From the NCBI RefSeq assembly GCF_011189575.1, contig NZ_PUJW01000020.1, positions 5,105 to 69,104 on the forward strand: DNA of 64,000 nucleotides. The letters are read 5' to 3'. The first letter of the stretch is position 1; each line of letters opens with the position of its first letter. Of the stretch, positions 17,637 through 25,749 are shown in pieces. This DNA comes from Photorhabdus cinerea. GTDB taxonomy: Bacteria > Pseudomonadota > Gammaproteobacteria > Enterobacterales > Enterobacteriaceae. The position numbers and the translations under genes were made by a program. The notes under the pieces are model-generated. The model saw only the letters and a program-made list of their open reading frames with translations. It was not told the origin of the DNA and searched no databases.

Positions 17637-18227
17637 ATGATGAAAATCTCTCTTGGTAGAAATGAATTATTATATTTTGCTAATAGTTCACTAGGGTTCT
17701 GTGATATTGATTTATCACGAATAAGTTCTGTGTTTATTGCTCAAGTTATGCAATTATATTACGGGGGAGTTATTAATATTTTTAATGTCACAGATAGGGT
17801 TAAATTTCTTGAATGAATGATGTAATCCTCGTGTATTAAAGATGAAGGGGAATTTCTCTATGAGCCATTAAAAGGATTAATGAAAGCGCATTTTACTGAT
17901 GCCAGATTTATTTTTAAAAATATTAAAAATAAATGGGGTAGTGACAAGTATATGGGTAAGATAATAAATAAGGCATTTCATAATAATAAATCAGGGTATG
18001 TTGATGATGATTTTATTAATTACCTAGCCTATCAATTAACCATTGGTGCATATGATAAAAGAATTAAAAATAAAGCTATTACAGGTGAATGGATTGTATT
18101 TCAAAAATATCAAGGTAAAAATTATTATCTGACATTAGGTTCTCACAGTGAGGGGGGTGAAAATATATACAAAATAGTCTGTATGGCGTATGAGCAGTAT
18201 TTTTCCTTTCTAAAAAATGCGTTATAA
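17637..18227 (+). pseudogene. Unrecognised gene split by in-frame stops
   Basis: Function not recognised. A 59-codon frame (ATG 17637, with AGGTGA upstream) is followed by TGA at 17814 and TAA at 17823. The same frame then stays open, reading SSCIKDEGEFLYEPLKGL, into a 115-codon frame beginning at ATG 17880 and ending at 18227. The region between contains the near-repeat GAATGAATGATG, and the plus-one frame across it reads NDVILVY, so a pair of small indels is a plausible cause. Composition is AT-rich and the C-terminal half is basic and aromatic. Alternatively the 115-residue frame is an independent small gene; it lacks a good ribosome-binding site. It ends 39 bases before the convergent tetR gene. 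Confidence 0.4.
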
Positions 18228-18265
18228 ATTAAATATTTTAACTTATAATGTTAGGGAATTAATTC

Positions 18266-18919
18266 TCACCTTAATTTATTATTATAATCCTTGGGTATAT
18301 TATTTTCAATATAATAACACAACATATCACTTACAGCTTCAGCCCATTTATCTACTTCTTCAAACGAATTTGTATGACTGGCAAGTCGTTCTCCTATTGA
18401 TAACATCGTTTCTAAAAGTAACTTAGAGATAAAATATCGATGCTCATCGGCTATATTAGGAATAGTTTCATTAATGAATCTTAGTACAAGTAACATGGTC
18501 TCTTTTTCTTGCTGTGTTGTTTCATATGAATCACGAAAAAAAGGTGCTGCATCGGATAGTGCTGTGCGTAATACCGCTTCTTCACATTCTGTATGAAAAA
18601 ATTTTTTTATTGCCAAATGTAGGCGTTGTAGTGGTGGAATAGTGAAATCAAATAGAATATTGGCTAAGTCTTGCTGAGTTTGTTTCCATTCGTTTTCTTG
18701 CAGGGAAAAAAGAATGGCCTGCTTATTGGGAAAATACTGATATAACGATCCAATACTGACTCCCGCTTTTTCTGCTATTCGACTTGTCGTAAAACAATGG
18801 ACTCCTTCTTGGAGTAAAATGCGAGTAGCGGCTTCCAGAATATTTGCAACTAAATGCATAGAGCGTGTCTGTTTTGGTGCCTTTCTAATTGAAATAACAG
18901 GAGAATTTTTCTTTTGCAT
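18266..18919 (-). CDS. TetR-family transcriptional regulator
   Basis: 217 residues with an N-terminal TetR helix-turn-helix (about residues 23-68: ILEAATRILLQEGVHCFTTSRIAEKAGVSIGSLYQYFPNKQAIL) and a helical effector domain. The gene is divergent from the methyltransferase at 19013 with a 93-base gap that must hold both promoters, so it most likely controls that gene and itself. The HTH is textbook; the ligand is unknown. Confidence 0.88.
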   Translation of the reverse strand: MQKKNSPVISIRKAPKQTRSMHLVANILEAATRILLQEGVHCFTTSRIAEKAGVSIGSLYQYFPNKQAILFSLQENEWKQTQQDLANILFDFTIPPLQRLHLAIKKFFHTECEEAVLRTALSDAAPFFRDSYETTQQEKETMLLVLRFINETIPNIADEHRYFISKLLLETMLSIGERLASHTNSFEEVDKWAEAVSDMLCYYIENNIPKDYNNKLR

Positions 18920-19012
18920 AATTTTTTTCCTGATATGCGAATATTAAATTTGAATAATTACTCGTATTCTATCACTCAATAGTTAGCGGAACTATTTATA
19001 CATAGAGGAAAT

Positions 19013-19681
19013 ATGATGAATACATTAACCACTCATCCATTGAGCACAATATTAGAAAAACTTTTCTCCGAATCTGACAATTCTCAAGCCCGGCTTTTTC
19101 AAACATTGGGTGCTCTACCCGAAACCGAGCAGCAAGCATTGATGAAAGAAGCAGGTGGTGAGAACTATAAAGTATTTTATACTCGAGCTAAAGATCATTA
19201 TATGTCAATATCAAGGGATACAGGCAATTTACTGTATATACTTTGTCGAGCTAATAATTCCAGGTCGGTAATTGAATTTGGTACTTCATTTGGAATATCT
19301 ACTCTACATTTGGCCGCAGCCGTTAAAGACAATGGTGGTGGCAAGGTAATTAGTACCGAGTTTGAATATGAAAAGGTGGTACAAGCACGTATAAATATGG
19401 AAAAGGCGGGTGTCGAACATTTAGTTGAGATTCGGGAGGGAGATGCTATCGAGACATTAGGGCAGAATTTACCAGAAGGAATTGATTTTATTCTATTAGA
19501 CGGCGCAAAAAGTCTTTATCACCCTATTTTAATGATGTTAGAAGATCGTATGCACACGGGAACATTGATCGTGGCCGATAATGCAGATTGGGCACCAGAA
19601 TATTGTCATTATGTTCGTATTAGTGATAATTATGTTTCTGTCCCCTTTGCTAAAGATATTGAATTATCTATCAGATTATAG
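19013..19681 (+). CDS. SAM-dependent O-methyltransferase-like protein
   Basis: 222 residues of the class I methyltransferase fold: motif I VIEFGTSFGISTLHLA (about 84-99), acidic STEFEYEKVVQA, GDAIETL and the DFILLDGAKSLYHP block as in catechol/caffeoyl-CoA O-methyltransferases, with VADNADWAP near 189. GAGGAAA precedes the ATG. It is divergent from a tetR gene and followed by a hairpin, so it is a single-gene unit with its own regulator. A small-molecule or antibiotic O-methylation role would fit, but no substrate can be named. Confidence 0.8.
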   Translation: MMNTLTTHPLSTILEKLFSESDNSQARLFQTLGALPETEQQALMKEAGGENYKVFYTRAKDHYMSISRDTGNLLYILCRANNSRSVIEFGTSFGISTLHLAAAVKDNGGGKVISTEFEYEKVVQARINMEKAGVEHLVEIREGDAIETLGQNLPEGIDFILLDGAKSLYHPILMMLEDRMHTGTLIVADNADWAPEYCHYVRISDNYVSVPFAKDIELSIRL

Positions 19682-19690
19682 TCTGAAGTA

Positions 19691-19718
19691 TAAAGCACAT
19701 CTGGTAAGGTGTGCTTTA
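19691..19718 (+). terminator. Hairpin after methyltransferase gene
   Basis: TAAAGCACA pairs perfectly with TGTGCTTTA around a 10-base loop, 10 bases after the stop codon. There is no long T-run. Confidence 0.55.
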
Positions 19719-19818
19719 CCAATGCATCAGAATAATATCAGTTAAATGATATCATTATTTTGATATTTGTATGAGTTTATAATGCTTTTTGCTTATTGTT
19801 GTGATCATAATGGAATTT

Positions 19819-19918
19819 TATCCCTTAAAGGGGATGGGTTCTATATTATCCCTTAAATAGGATAAAATTGACTTATCCCTGATAAGGGATAATATATGAA
19901 AATCCGTTATGGGGGATA
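19819..19918 (+). promoter_or_regulatory. Four tandem HipB-type operators upstream of hipBA
   Basis: The E. coli HipB operator is TATCC-N8-GGATA. Four matches lie at even spacing: 19819-19836 (ends GGATG), 19847-19864 (exact), 19874-19891 (exact) and 19901-19918 (begins AATCC). Centre-to-centre distances are 28, 27 and 27 bases. The last ends two bases before the hipB start codon and covers its GGGGG ribosome-binding site. E. coli hipBA also has four operators, so cooperative autorepression by HipB/HipA is expected. Confidence 0.85.
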
Positions 19919-19920
19919 AT

Positions 19921-20220
19921 ATGAGTATCACATCTGCAAAAATGTTAGCGCATGCTCTGCGTAATGAGCGTAAAAAGCGCAAATTAAGTCAGGATAAAGT
20001 TGCTGATAGTATTGGCATTAAACAGTCAACGGTTTCAGAGTTTGAAAATTATCCTGATGGAACTAGGCTTGAAACACTGTTTAAATTGCTCGCAGCTCTG
20101 GATTTGGAACTCCAGGTGACTAAACGAGGGGCGTTGTTACATGCCTGGTCATCATCTTCTAATAACAGCCAAAACCAAGAGGGTTTGCATGATCAACAAG
20201 GTTGGGATCAGGAGTGGTAA
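19921..20220 (+). CDS. hipB: HipB-type antitoxin, XRE-family repressor
   Basis: Neutralises HipA and represses the operon. The 99-residue protein has a Cro/C1 helix-turn-helix (LSQDKVADSIGIKQSTVSEFENYPDGTRLETLFKLLAALDL, read in parts) very like E. coli HipB, with an extended Gln/Ser-rich C-terminal tail ending in EW, as the E. coli protein ends in LEW. The frame opens at ATG 19909, but ATG 19921 is preceded by GGGGG at 5-base spacing. hipA follows after 3 bases. Four operators lie just upstream. Confidence 0.9.
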   Translation: MSITSAKMLAHALRNERKKRKLSQDKVADSIGIKQSTVSEFENYPDGTRLETLFKLLAALDLELQVTKRGALLHAWSSSSNNSQNQEGLHDQQGWDQEW

Positions 20221-20223
20221 GTA

Positions 20224-21519
20224 ATGAATAAACTCGTCGTTGCTCTTAACGGAACTGTTGCCGGATTGTTAGAGAAATCTGCTGGTGGTGTGATGTTGTT
20301 TACTTACCATGAAAGCTGGTTGTCCCGTCCGGGTGCACGTGCGATTTCTTTATCTCTTCCTTTACAGAGTGAACCTTATCGTGGAGATGTTATTTATAAT
20401 TTTTTTGATAATCTACTTCCAGATAATGAACAAATTCGTAGCAGAATTCAGTCTCATTTTCATATACCGACAAAACAACCTTTTGATTTACTTTCACACA
20501 TAGGTGCCGATTGTGTTGGTGCGATTCAGCTTTATCCTGAAGGCTATGATGTGGCTTCTGTGACAGAAATTCATGCTGAGCCATTGAGTGAATATGAAAT
20601 TGAGCGCCTACTTCAAGGGTATAAATCTGCACCTTTGGGAATGGAATCTGAATTTGATGATTTTCGTATCTCTATTGCTGGTGCTCAGGAAAAGACTGCG
20701 CTGTTTTGGTATAAGAATAAATGGCATCGGCCCTATGGTACTACACCAACCAGTCATATTATCAAACTTCCTATAGGATATATCTCAGTTAATAATATTG
20801 ATTTAAGAGAAAGTTGTGAGAATGAGTGGTTATGTTTGAAAATTGCTGAGAAATTTGGTTTACCGGTAGCAAAATCGGAACTAACGAATTTCGGGGAACA
20901 AAAGGTTTTAATTGTCGAGCGATTTGATCGCCGTTGGTCAAAGGATCGAAGTTGGTTAATGCGCTTACCTCAGGAGGATTTTTGTCAGGCATTGGGGATA
21001 GCGCCTGCATTAAAATATGAGGCAGGAGGGGGACCTAGTATTAAAGAGTCTATGAAGCTTTTAATTGGTTCACAACAGGCATTAGAAGATCGGGATATCT
21101 TTTTTAAGAGTCAGATTTTATTCTGGATGTTAGCCGCTATTGATGGCCATGCAAAGAATTATAGTCTATTTCTGGAACCTGGAGATACCTATCGAATGAC
21201 ACCACTATATGACATTTTGTCTGCGTTCCCTTTGATGAATTCTGGCGGTATTCCCAGGAAAAAAGCGAAAATGGCGATGGCACTAATTGGAAAAAATCGT
21301 CATTTTGTCTGGTATCATATATTACCCAGACATTTTATTTCGACAGCTCAAGCAGTCAATTACTCACAAGAAAAAGTGGTAGCTATGATGTCAGAAATGA
21401 AACAAAAAACGGAGAGAGTCATTGAGGAAGTACAAGCACTTATACCAGAAAATTTCCCGTTGAATATCAGTGAGCCAATATTTAGCGGTTTACGCCGTCA
21501 GGCAGCTAAATTGCCTTAA
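20224..21519 (+). CDS. hipA: HipA-type serine/threonine kinase toxin
   Basis: Persistence toxin; in E. coli it phosphorylates glutamyl-tRNA synthetase and halts translation. The 431-residue protein has the HipA N-terminal domain, the autophosphorylated serine loop at the same position as in E. coli (Ser150 in RISIAGAQEKTAL), the catalytic DGHAKN motif (307-312) and the DILSAFPL segment with the metal-binding Asp330. Length equals the usual 430-440, with no sign of decay, so the module looks active. Translation is coupled to hipB. Confidence 0.93.
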   Translation: MNKLVVALNGTVAGLLEKSAGGVMLFTYHESWLSRPGARAISLSLPLQSEPYRGDVIYNFFDNLLPDNEQIRSRIQSHFHIPTKQPFDLLSHIGADCVGAIQLYPEGYDVASVTEIHAEPLSEYEIERLLQGYKSAPLGMESEFDDFRISIAGAQEKTALFWYKNKWHRPYGTTPTSHIIKLPIGYISVNNIDLRESCENEWLCLKIAEKFGLPVAKSELTNFGEQKVLIVERFDRRWSKDRSWLMRLPQEDFCQALGIAPALKYEAGGGPSIKESMKLLIGSQQALEDRDIFFKSQILFWMLAAIDGHAKNYSLFLEPGDTYRMTPLYDILSAFPLMNSGGIPRKKAKMAMALIGKNRHFVWYHILPRHFISTAQAVNYSQEKVVAMMSEMKQKTERVIEEVQALIPENFPLNISEPIFSGLRRQAAKLP

Positions 21520-21583
21520 ATTATTTCTTGTTAGATTCAGAGGGAATAGTGAATAGAGATAGGTTTGATCAAACTGGGAATTT

Positions 21584-21612
21584 AGCCAGTAACTTATTTT
21601 AGGTTACTGGCT
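21584..21612. terminator. Hairpin between hipA and the convergent nucleotidyltransferase gene
   Basis: AGCCAGTAAC and GTTACTGGCT form a 10-bp perfect stem in the convergent gap. It may end transcription from either side; no T-run on the plus strand. Confidence 0.5.
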
Positions 21613-21716
21613 GTCAAGTCAATAATGGCGTAACACTCTGCTTTATTACCTGTTGTAATCATTCAACTTTTGTCATTGAAATGCTGTACCCCTTGTACCG
21701 TTTTTTCAGTCGTTTT

Positions 21717-22526
21717 TTAACATATACCTCCCGTGTTATTGTTGAATACTGTGTGCATCAGAAGTAAATCTAATTTGGTGTCTGAGAGGAATCTTTCGTC
21801 TTTTAACTTGCAACGAGTCGATGAATGATCCAGCTCATGGCAGATGAATTTATGGATGTGCTTAAAACGTGGACCAAAATCCGTTTCGCTGCCTTTGTGT
21901 TTGATAGTAAGCAGAGTTTGTATTTCCTGCATCAGATTTGCATCCTCGATAGTTGCGGCTAGCAAAGTATCGAAGCGCATCGGTGGTGCGCCTTTACCTG
22001 CTTCTATCCAACGAACAGCCAGCAAGGGGCGCAGTACATAGAGGTATTTTTTCAGCCGTATTTCCTTACCTTGCAGGTGACCACGGAAGTTTTTTTTCGC
22101 CATGGATAGATAGTGATATCGCGCTCTGTTGTTGGAAAAATAGTCTGGTAGTAGGGCGCGTAGTGCCGTCATAAACTCCAGGTCTTCACAGTAAACGACT
22201 GGTGAATCTGCCCATTCCATCAATGTTGGGTTGGCCCGTTTCAGTAGTCCCAGCGTTTTGCGTAGTTCCCAACCAGAGATATCTAGTTCGTCGTTGATCG
22301 GTAATTCGATCACATCGCGCGGTGGATCAACGCGTAAATACCATGACGGGGCATGTACATAAATAAAACGTACATCGTAGTCACTGTTTGTTGAAGCAAA
22401 TCCCCAACCACGGCTACCAGATTCACAGGCATAAAGTATCCGTATTTGCTGTTCTGTTTCAAGTTGCGCCAGCTTTTGGCGTATGTGTTGTTTCATAGTG
22501 TCACCGACGTCACATTTTTCTTTCAT
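21717..22526 (-). CDS. RtcB-associated nucleotidyltransferase (COG3541 type)
   Basis: 269 residues beginning with a minimal nucleotidyltransferase domain: ESGSRGWGFASTNSDYDVRFIYV has the GS-x-DxD signature of the polymerase-beta-like family. The rest is helical. Proteins of this type are commonly encoded next to RtcB RNA ligase and are annotated as RNA-repair-associated nucleotidyltransferases; the exact reaction is not settled. ATG 22526 has AGGATAAC upstream, and the gene starts 4 bases after the stop of rtcB, so the two form an operon. The reading frame looks intact although its partner is deleted. Confidence 0.8.
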   Translation of the reverse strand: MKEKCDVGDTMKQHIRQKLAQLETEQQIRILYACESGSRGWGFASTNSDYDVRFIYVHAPSWYLRVDPPRDVIELPINDELDISGWELRKTLGLLKRANPTLMEWADSPVVYCEDLEFMTALRALLPDYFSNNRARYHYLSMAKKNFRGHLQGKEIRLKKYLYVLRPLLAVRWIEAGKGAPPMRFDTLLAATIEDANLMQEIQTLLTIKHKGSETDFGPRFKHIHKFICHELDHSSTRCKLKDERFLSDTKLDLLLMHTVFNNNTGGIC

Positions 22527-22530
22527 ATTG

Positions 22531-23031
22531 TTATCCTTTTACGCAAACTACTTGACGCAGGGTGTGAACGATTTCTACCAGTGAAGACTGAGCAGTCATT
22601 ACCGCCTCAATGTCTTTGTAGGTCATTGGGATTTCGTCGATTACGTCGCTATCCTTACGGCATTCCACGTGGGCCGTGGCGCGTTTCTGATCCTCTATTG
22701 TGAAACGCTTTTTTGCTGTTGTGCGGCTTAATACCCGTCCTGCACCGTGACTGCATGAATAGAAATTCTCTTTATTCCCCAGACCACAGCCGATATCTAT
22801 CCCCACTGCTGTGGGAGTAATTGCTTTATGTGTTGGGATTACGCTGCCGATAGTTGAGCCTTTGCCGAGATGGACGTCAGGCATTACTGCCAAATGACTA
22901 AATATGAAGGGCATTTTTGCCGTGTTTAATAACTGCTCACTAGCCTCTGCTTCGACGGGGACGCCATGAGTCCACATTTTTATTGGTACACTGTTTGGCG
23001 CAGTGATCAACTCGTAATCATTTGTTTTCAC
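22531..23031 (-). pseudogene. rtcB: RNA ligase RtcB with large in-frame internal deletion
   Basis: RtcB joins RNA 2',3'-cyclic phosphate or 3'-phosphate ends to 5'-OH ends. The 166-residue product follows E. coli RtcB (408 residues) from its N-terminus to GIDIGCG (about residue 79), then jumps to GNKENFYSCSHGAGRVLSRTTAKK and continues to the C-terminal VVCVKG. About 242 codons are missing without a frameshift. The Asp and Cys metal ligands near 75-78 and the guanylylated His (SCSHG) remain, but the region that holds the other three metal-binding histidines is gone, so ligase activity is not expected. Start is GTG with AAGGAGAG upstream. Confidence 0.9.
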
Positions 23032-23921
23032 GCTTCTCTCCTTGTTATTTACCCGTTACTATTACCATGGTTAAGCCCGTCCGATTAGGCTTTTTAATTT
23101 GCCATTTTTTATCGTGGAGAGCGATGTGAGTTATCTTCACGTACTACGTGTACGTTCCGCTGTGTGCTCCTGTGCTCGCTGTTCATTCATAAGAATGGCT
23201 TGTAACAATAACGTTTGTTAAATAGGTCGTTAGAGTGATTAGTCTTTTTCCCTTATTTAAGCAACTCTTCTGGATTTATTTCCTCATAGAAAGTTAAAAA
23301 AAGAGTATAAAGAGCAGATTTTTTTATTTGCAATACTATTGTATCTGATGAATATTGCAAATTTTTAATATTATTGTCTTGTTGAGTAATATTGAAATTG
23401 TGATGTCAATCTATATATAAAGGTATTTTGGAGAATTAATGTTAATTTATAATTGATTTTTTGATTTAATGAGTGATTGTAAAGTTAACAAATGATTTTT
23501 ATACAATGATATTGTTTAAATATTATGTGTTAATGTTATTAAATTAGGTGGAAATATATACCTAATTATTGTGCGGTTATGGAATGATTTGATTTTTTAA
23601 ATAAATAGTATTGTTTGTTTAGAAAATAATATTGTTGTTGGTTGAATTAAAATAATGGTTTTATTTAATGTGTTCATTGAAGTAATAAGGATGTGTCATT
23701 TGTTCATTAAGTGTTTTTATTGGTTTTTAATTGAAGTAAATTAAATGGTTTGATAAATAGGTAGTCGATGGCTTTTTTATTTTTTCGTCTGGAAGATTGT
23801 CTATTTCAATAAAACTTTGCGTTACAAAATAAAGTGAGCTTATGGGTAAAGTTGATTTGGTAAAGCAATTGTGGCAGGTAAAATCATTGTAATGGTTGAT
23901 ACCTGCCTAAAATATATCAAC
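23032..23921. other. AT-rich gap upstream of rtcB
   Basis: About 890 bases. The first 200 hold the rtcB promoter region and a perfect inverted repeat ACGTAC/GTACGT near 23140; I found no convincing sigma-54 promoter (TGGCAC-N5-TTGCA), which drives rtc operons in E. coli, and no rtcR. From 23250 to 23900 the sequence is extremely AT-rich with no credible gene. Confidence 0.5.
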
Positions 23922-24492
23922 TTAATTGGTAGATACAATATATTGGTTTTCAATTGATTTTATTGATATGTGTGTAAAATCGGGAATTTTTAGCCATTCT
24001 GAATTACAAGCTGAATGACAATTACCGATAATACTCAAGGTTGCCTCACTCGATAATGCTGCAATAATGTCTGCTGTAGCATCTTCAAAGATTAAAATAT
24101 CTTCGATACGTAAACCTAATAATTTGGCACCTAATAAATATCCTTCTGGATCAGGTTTTCCTGATTTAACATCTTCAGAGGAAATAATTTTTTTGGAACA
24201 AGGTAATCCTGCGGCTAATAAGTGCCTTTGAGCTAATTCTTTATTTGCAGACGTAACGATACCCAATGTGATGAATGAATGCAGTTAAGTAATTCCTTTG
24301 CTCCTGGAATCGCTGTAATATTATCTGTGTTATCAATTTCTTTTCTTTCTATAAATTTGGATATTCTATGACATCGTTAAAATTTAAGTGATATTTTTGA
24401 GAAAAAACTAGCCATGTTTTCTGAACAGCTTCCGTAGAATCAACTAAAGTTCCATCCATATCGAATAGAAAGCCAGTAAATGTGCGATACAT
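23922..24492 (-). pseudogene. Broken HAD-superfamily sugar phosphatase
   Basis: Haloacid-dehalogenase phosphatase of the beta-phosphoglucomutase/YfbT group. The start at 24492 (AAAAGGAA upstream) gives MYRTFTGFLFDMDGTLVDSTEAVQKTW, read in two pieces, with the catalytic DxDGT motif. That frame ends at 24349. A second frame carries on across 24267-24348 with EIDNTDNITAIPGAKELLN, then a third reads VTSANKELAQRHL, GKPDPEGYLLGAKLLG and FEDATADIIAALSS to 23922. At least two frame changes are needed, so the gene is dead unless the sequence has errors. It directly follows the broken isomerase gene. Confidence 0.8.
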
Positions 24493-24493
24493 A

Positions 24494-25185
24494 TTAAGAT
24501 TCCTTTTTAGAGTGAAAATATTCTTTGAGCCAATTAATATCAGAAATGATGAATGATGTGTCCGAAAATCTATAGTCATTTCCTGAAAAATAAATGAATT
24601 TATTTGATAAAAACCCTGGGGTCACTATTAACTGACTTAAATCTAAAATGAAATCACTATGCAACTTGTTTAATGCCATATTTGTAGGAGACTTAATATG
24701 AATCTGATTAAATATTAAATCTGTTAACTCATAAAAATAATAACTTGATGTTATGAATGCATTAAAAAATTAGCAGGATCTAAAAGTAATTTAAAATTAC
24801 TCCTGTTAACTAAATTAAATAATTCTCTGCTGTGTCCGACGGATAATATATTCTCTGATGCAATAATAAAATCAGGATGTACTTGATCGCAGCACCATTG
24901 TAAAAAATCTGCACTATGTTTTATGTCAACTTTTGAAATTATTATGCTCTTACGTAAATACGGTATAAATATAGTATTGCATCCTAATTCTTTTGCTGAA
25001 AATAGTGCATTAGTAAAAATAGATTTACATGAATTTATATCATAAAGATTAGTTGAGTTGATACCAATGTCATTAAAAAGATTTAAAGCTAGCGCCGTGA
25101 TCTTAACTTTCTTTGATTCCGTTGACTTTCTAATTAACCTTATATCTTGATTATCACAGTTATAAAGCGATAGTCTCCTGACTGA
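24494..25185 (-). pseudogene. Broken sugar-phosphate isomerase/epimerase (TIM barrel)
   Basis: Found by reading the minus strand by hand; it has no usable start codon. From about 25185 to 24751 one frame reads LALNLFNDIGINSTN, AKELGCNTIFIPYLRKS, QWCCDQVHPDFIIASEN, NRSNFKLLLDPANFLMHS and then stops. The LLDPANF segment and layout are typical of xylose-isomerase-like epimerases. After a frameshift near 24745 a second frame reads SYYFYELTDLIFNQIHIKSP and continues through MALNKLHSDFILDLSQLIV to HSKKES at 24494. The N-terminus is missing. The broken HAD phosphatase starts 2 bases later, so they were once an operon for sugar-phosphate metabolism. Confidence 0.6.
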
Positions 25186-25328
25186 TCATCAGGGATGCTG
25201 TTGTGAGTTTGTTATCATTAACCTGAACCTTAGATTTGTCATTCAAGAGTTCGTAGCTGAGAGTAAACCACAACAGTATAGCTTCTTTATCGCCTTTAAG
25301 ATTGAACGGTATCTTGTGCCTTGAGCAT
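25186..25328 (-). other. Possible coding remnant upstream of the isomerase fragment
   Basis: On the minus strand one frame is open for about 50 codons (IPFNLKGDKEAILLWFTLSY, then ELLNDKSKVQVNDNKLTTASL) and looks protein-like, but it has no start and no recognised family. It lies between the LysR and isomerase remnants and is most likely debris of a deleted gene. Confidence 0.3.
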
Positions 25329-25698
25329 CTATTTTAAATGAATGGATATTTTGGGATGTTGCAAAGCAAATTGCGCTATGATACTTGCCAATAATTCGCT
25401 CCCCACCTCACCAGGTATCGTCATATGCAAAGTCCCTGACAATAATTCAGAATGAGTAATCTGATTTATTGTTTCATCTAATTCTGCATACAGTTTTGTG
25501 CTTCGTTGTAATAGGATTAACCCTTGTTCTGTCAAACGCATGCGTCTGGTTGTACGCTCAAGCAAGCGACAGTTCTTACTGTTTAATTCCGTAGCCTACA
25601 TTGGATGTAGGTATAGAGAGCTGTCCTGCCGCGCGTGCAATACTTCCCTGTGTTGCACCCATTATAAAAACCATTAATAAATTAAGGTCAATGCTCAT
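25329..25698 (-). pseudogene. LysR-type regulator, frameshifted and truncated
   Basis: Reading from ATG 25698 gives the N-terminal helix-turn-helix of a LysR regulator (MSIDLNLLMVFIMGATQGSI, then ARAAGQLSIPTSNVGYGIKQ) and then a stop. A shifted frame continues with CRLLERTTRRMRLTEQGLILL, which is the usual wing and linker helix, through SGTLHMTIPGEVGSELLASI into the start of the effector domain and ends at 25329 after about 118 residues in total (family about 300). One frameshift and loss of most of the effector domain make it inactive. Confidence 0.8.
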
Positions 25699-25749
25699 AT
25701 ACTCTCCATGATAAAACTTTTTTCCATGATTAGCTGCGTGGCATTCATA

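Noticed and set aside
23090..23180. Insertion-sequence end near the ACGTAC palindrome
   Set aside because: No transposase frame, no paired inverted terminal repeat and no target duplication could be found.
23032..23260. Sigma-54 promoter for rtcB
   Set aside because: No TGGCAC-N5-TTGCA type match was found and no rtcR gene is present in the window.
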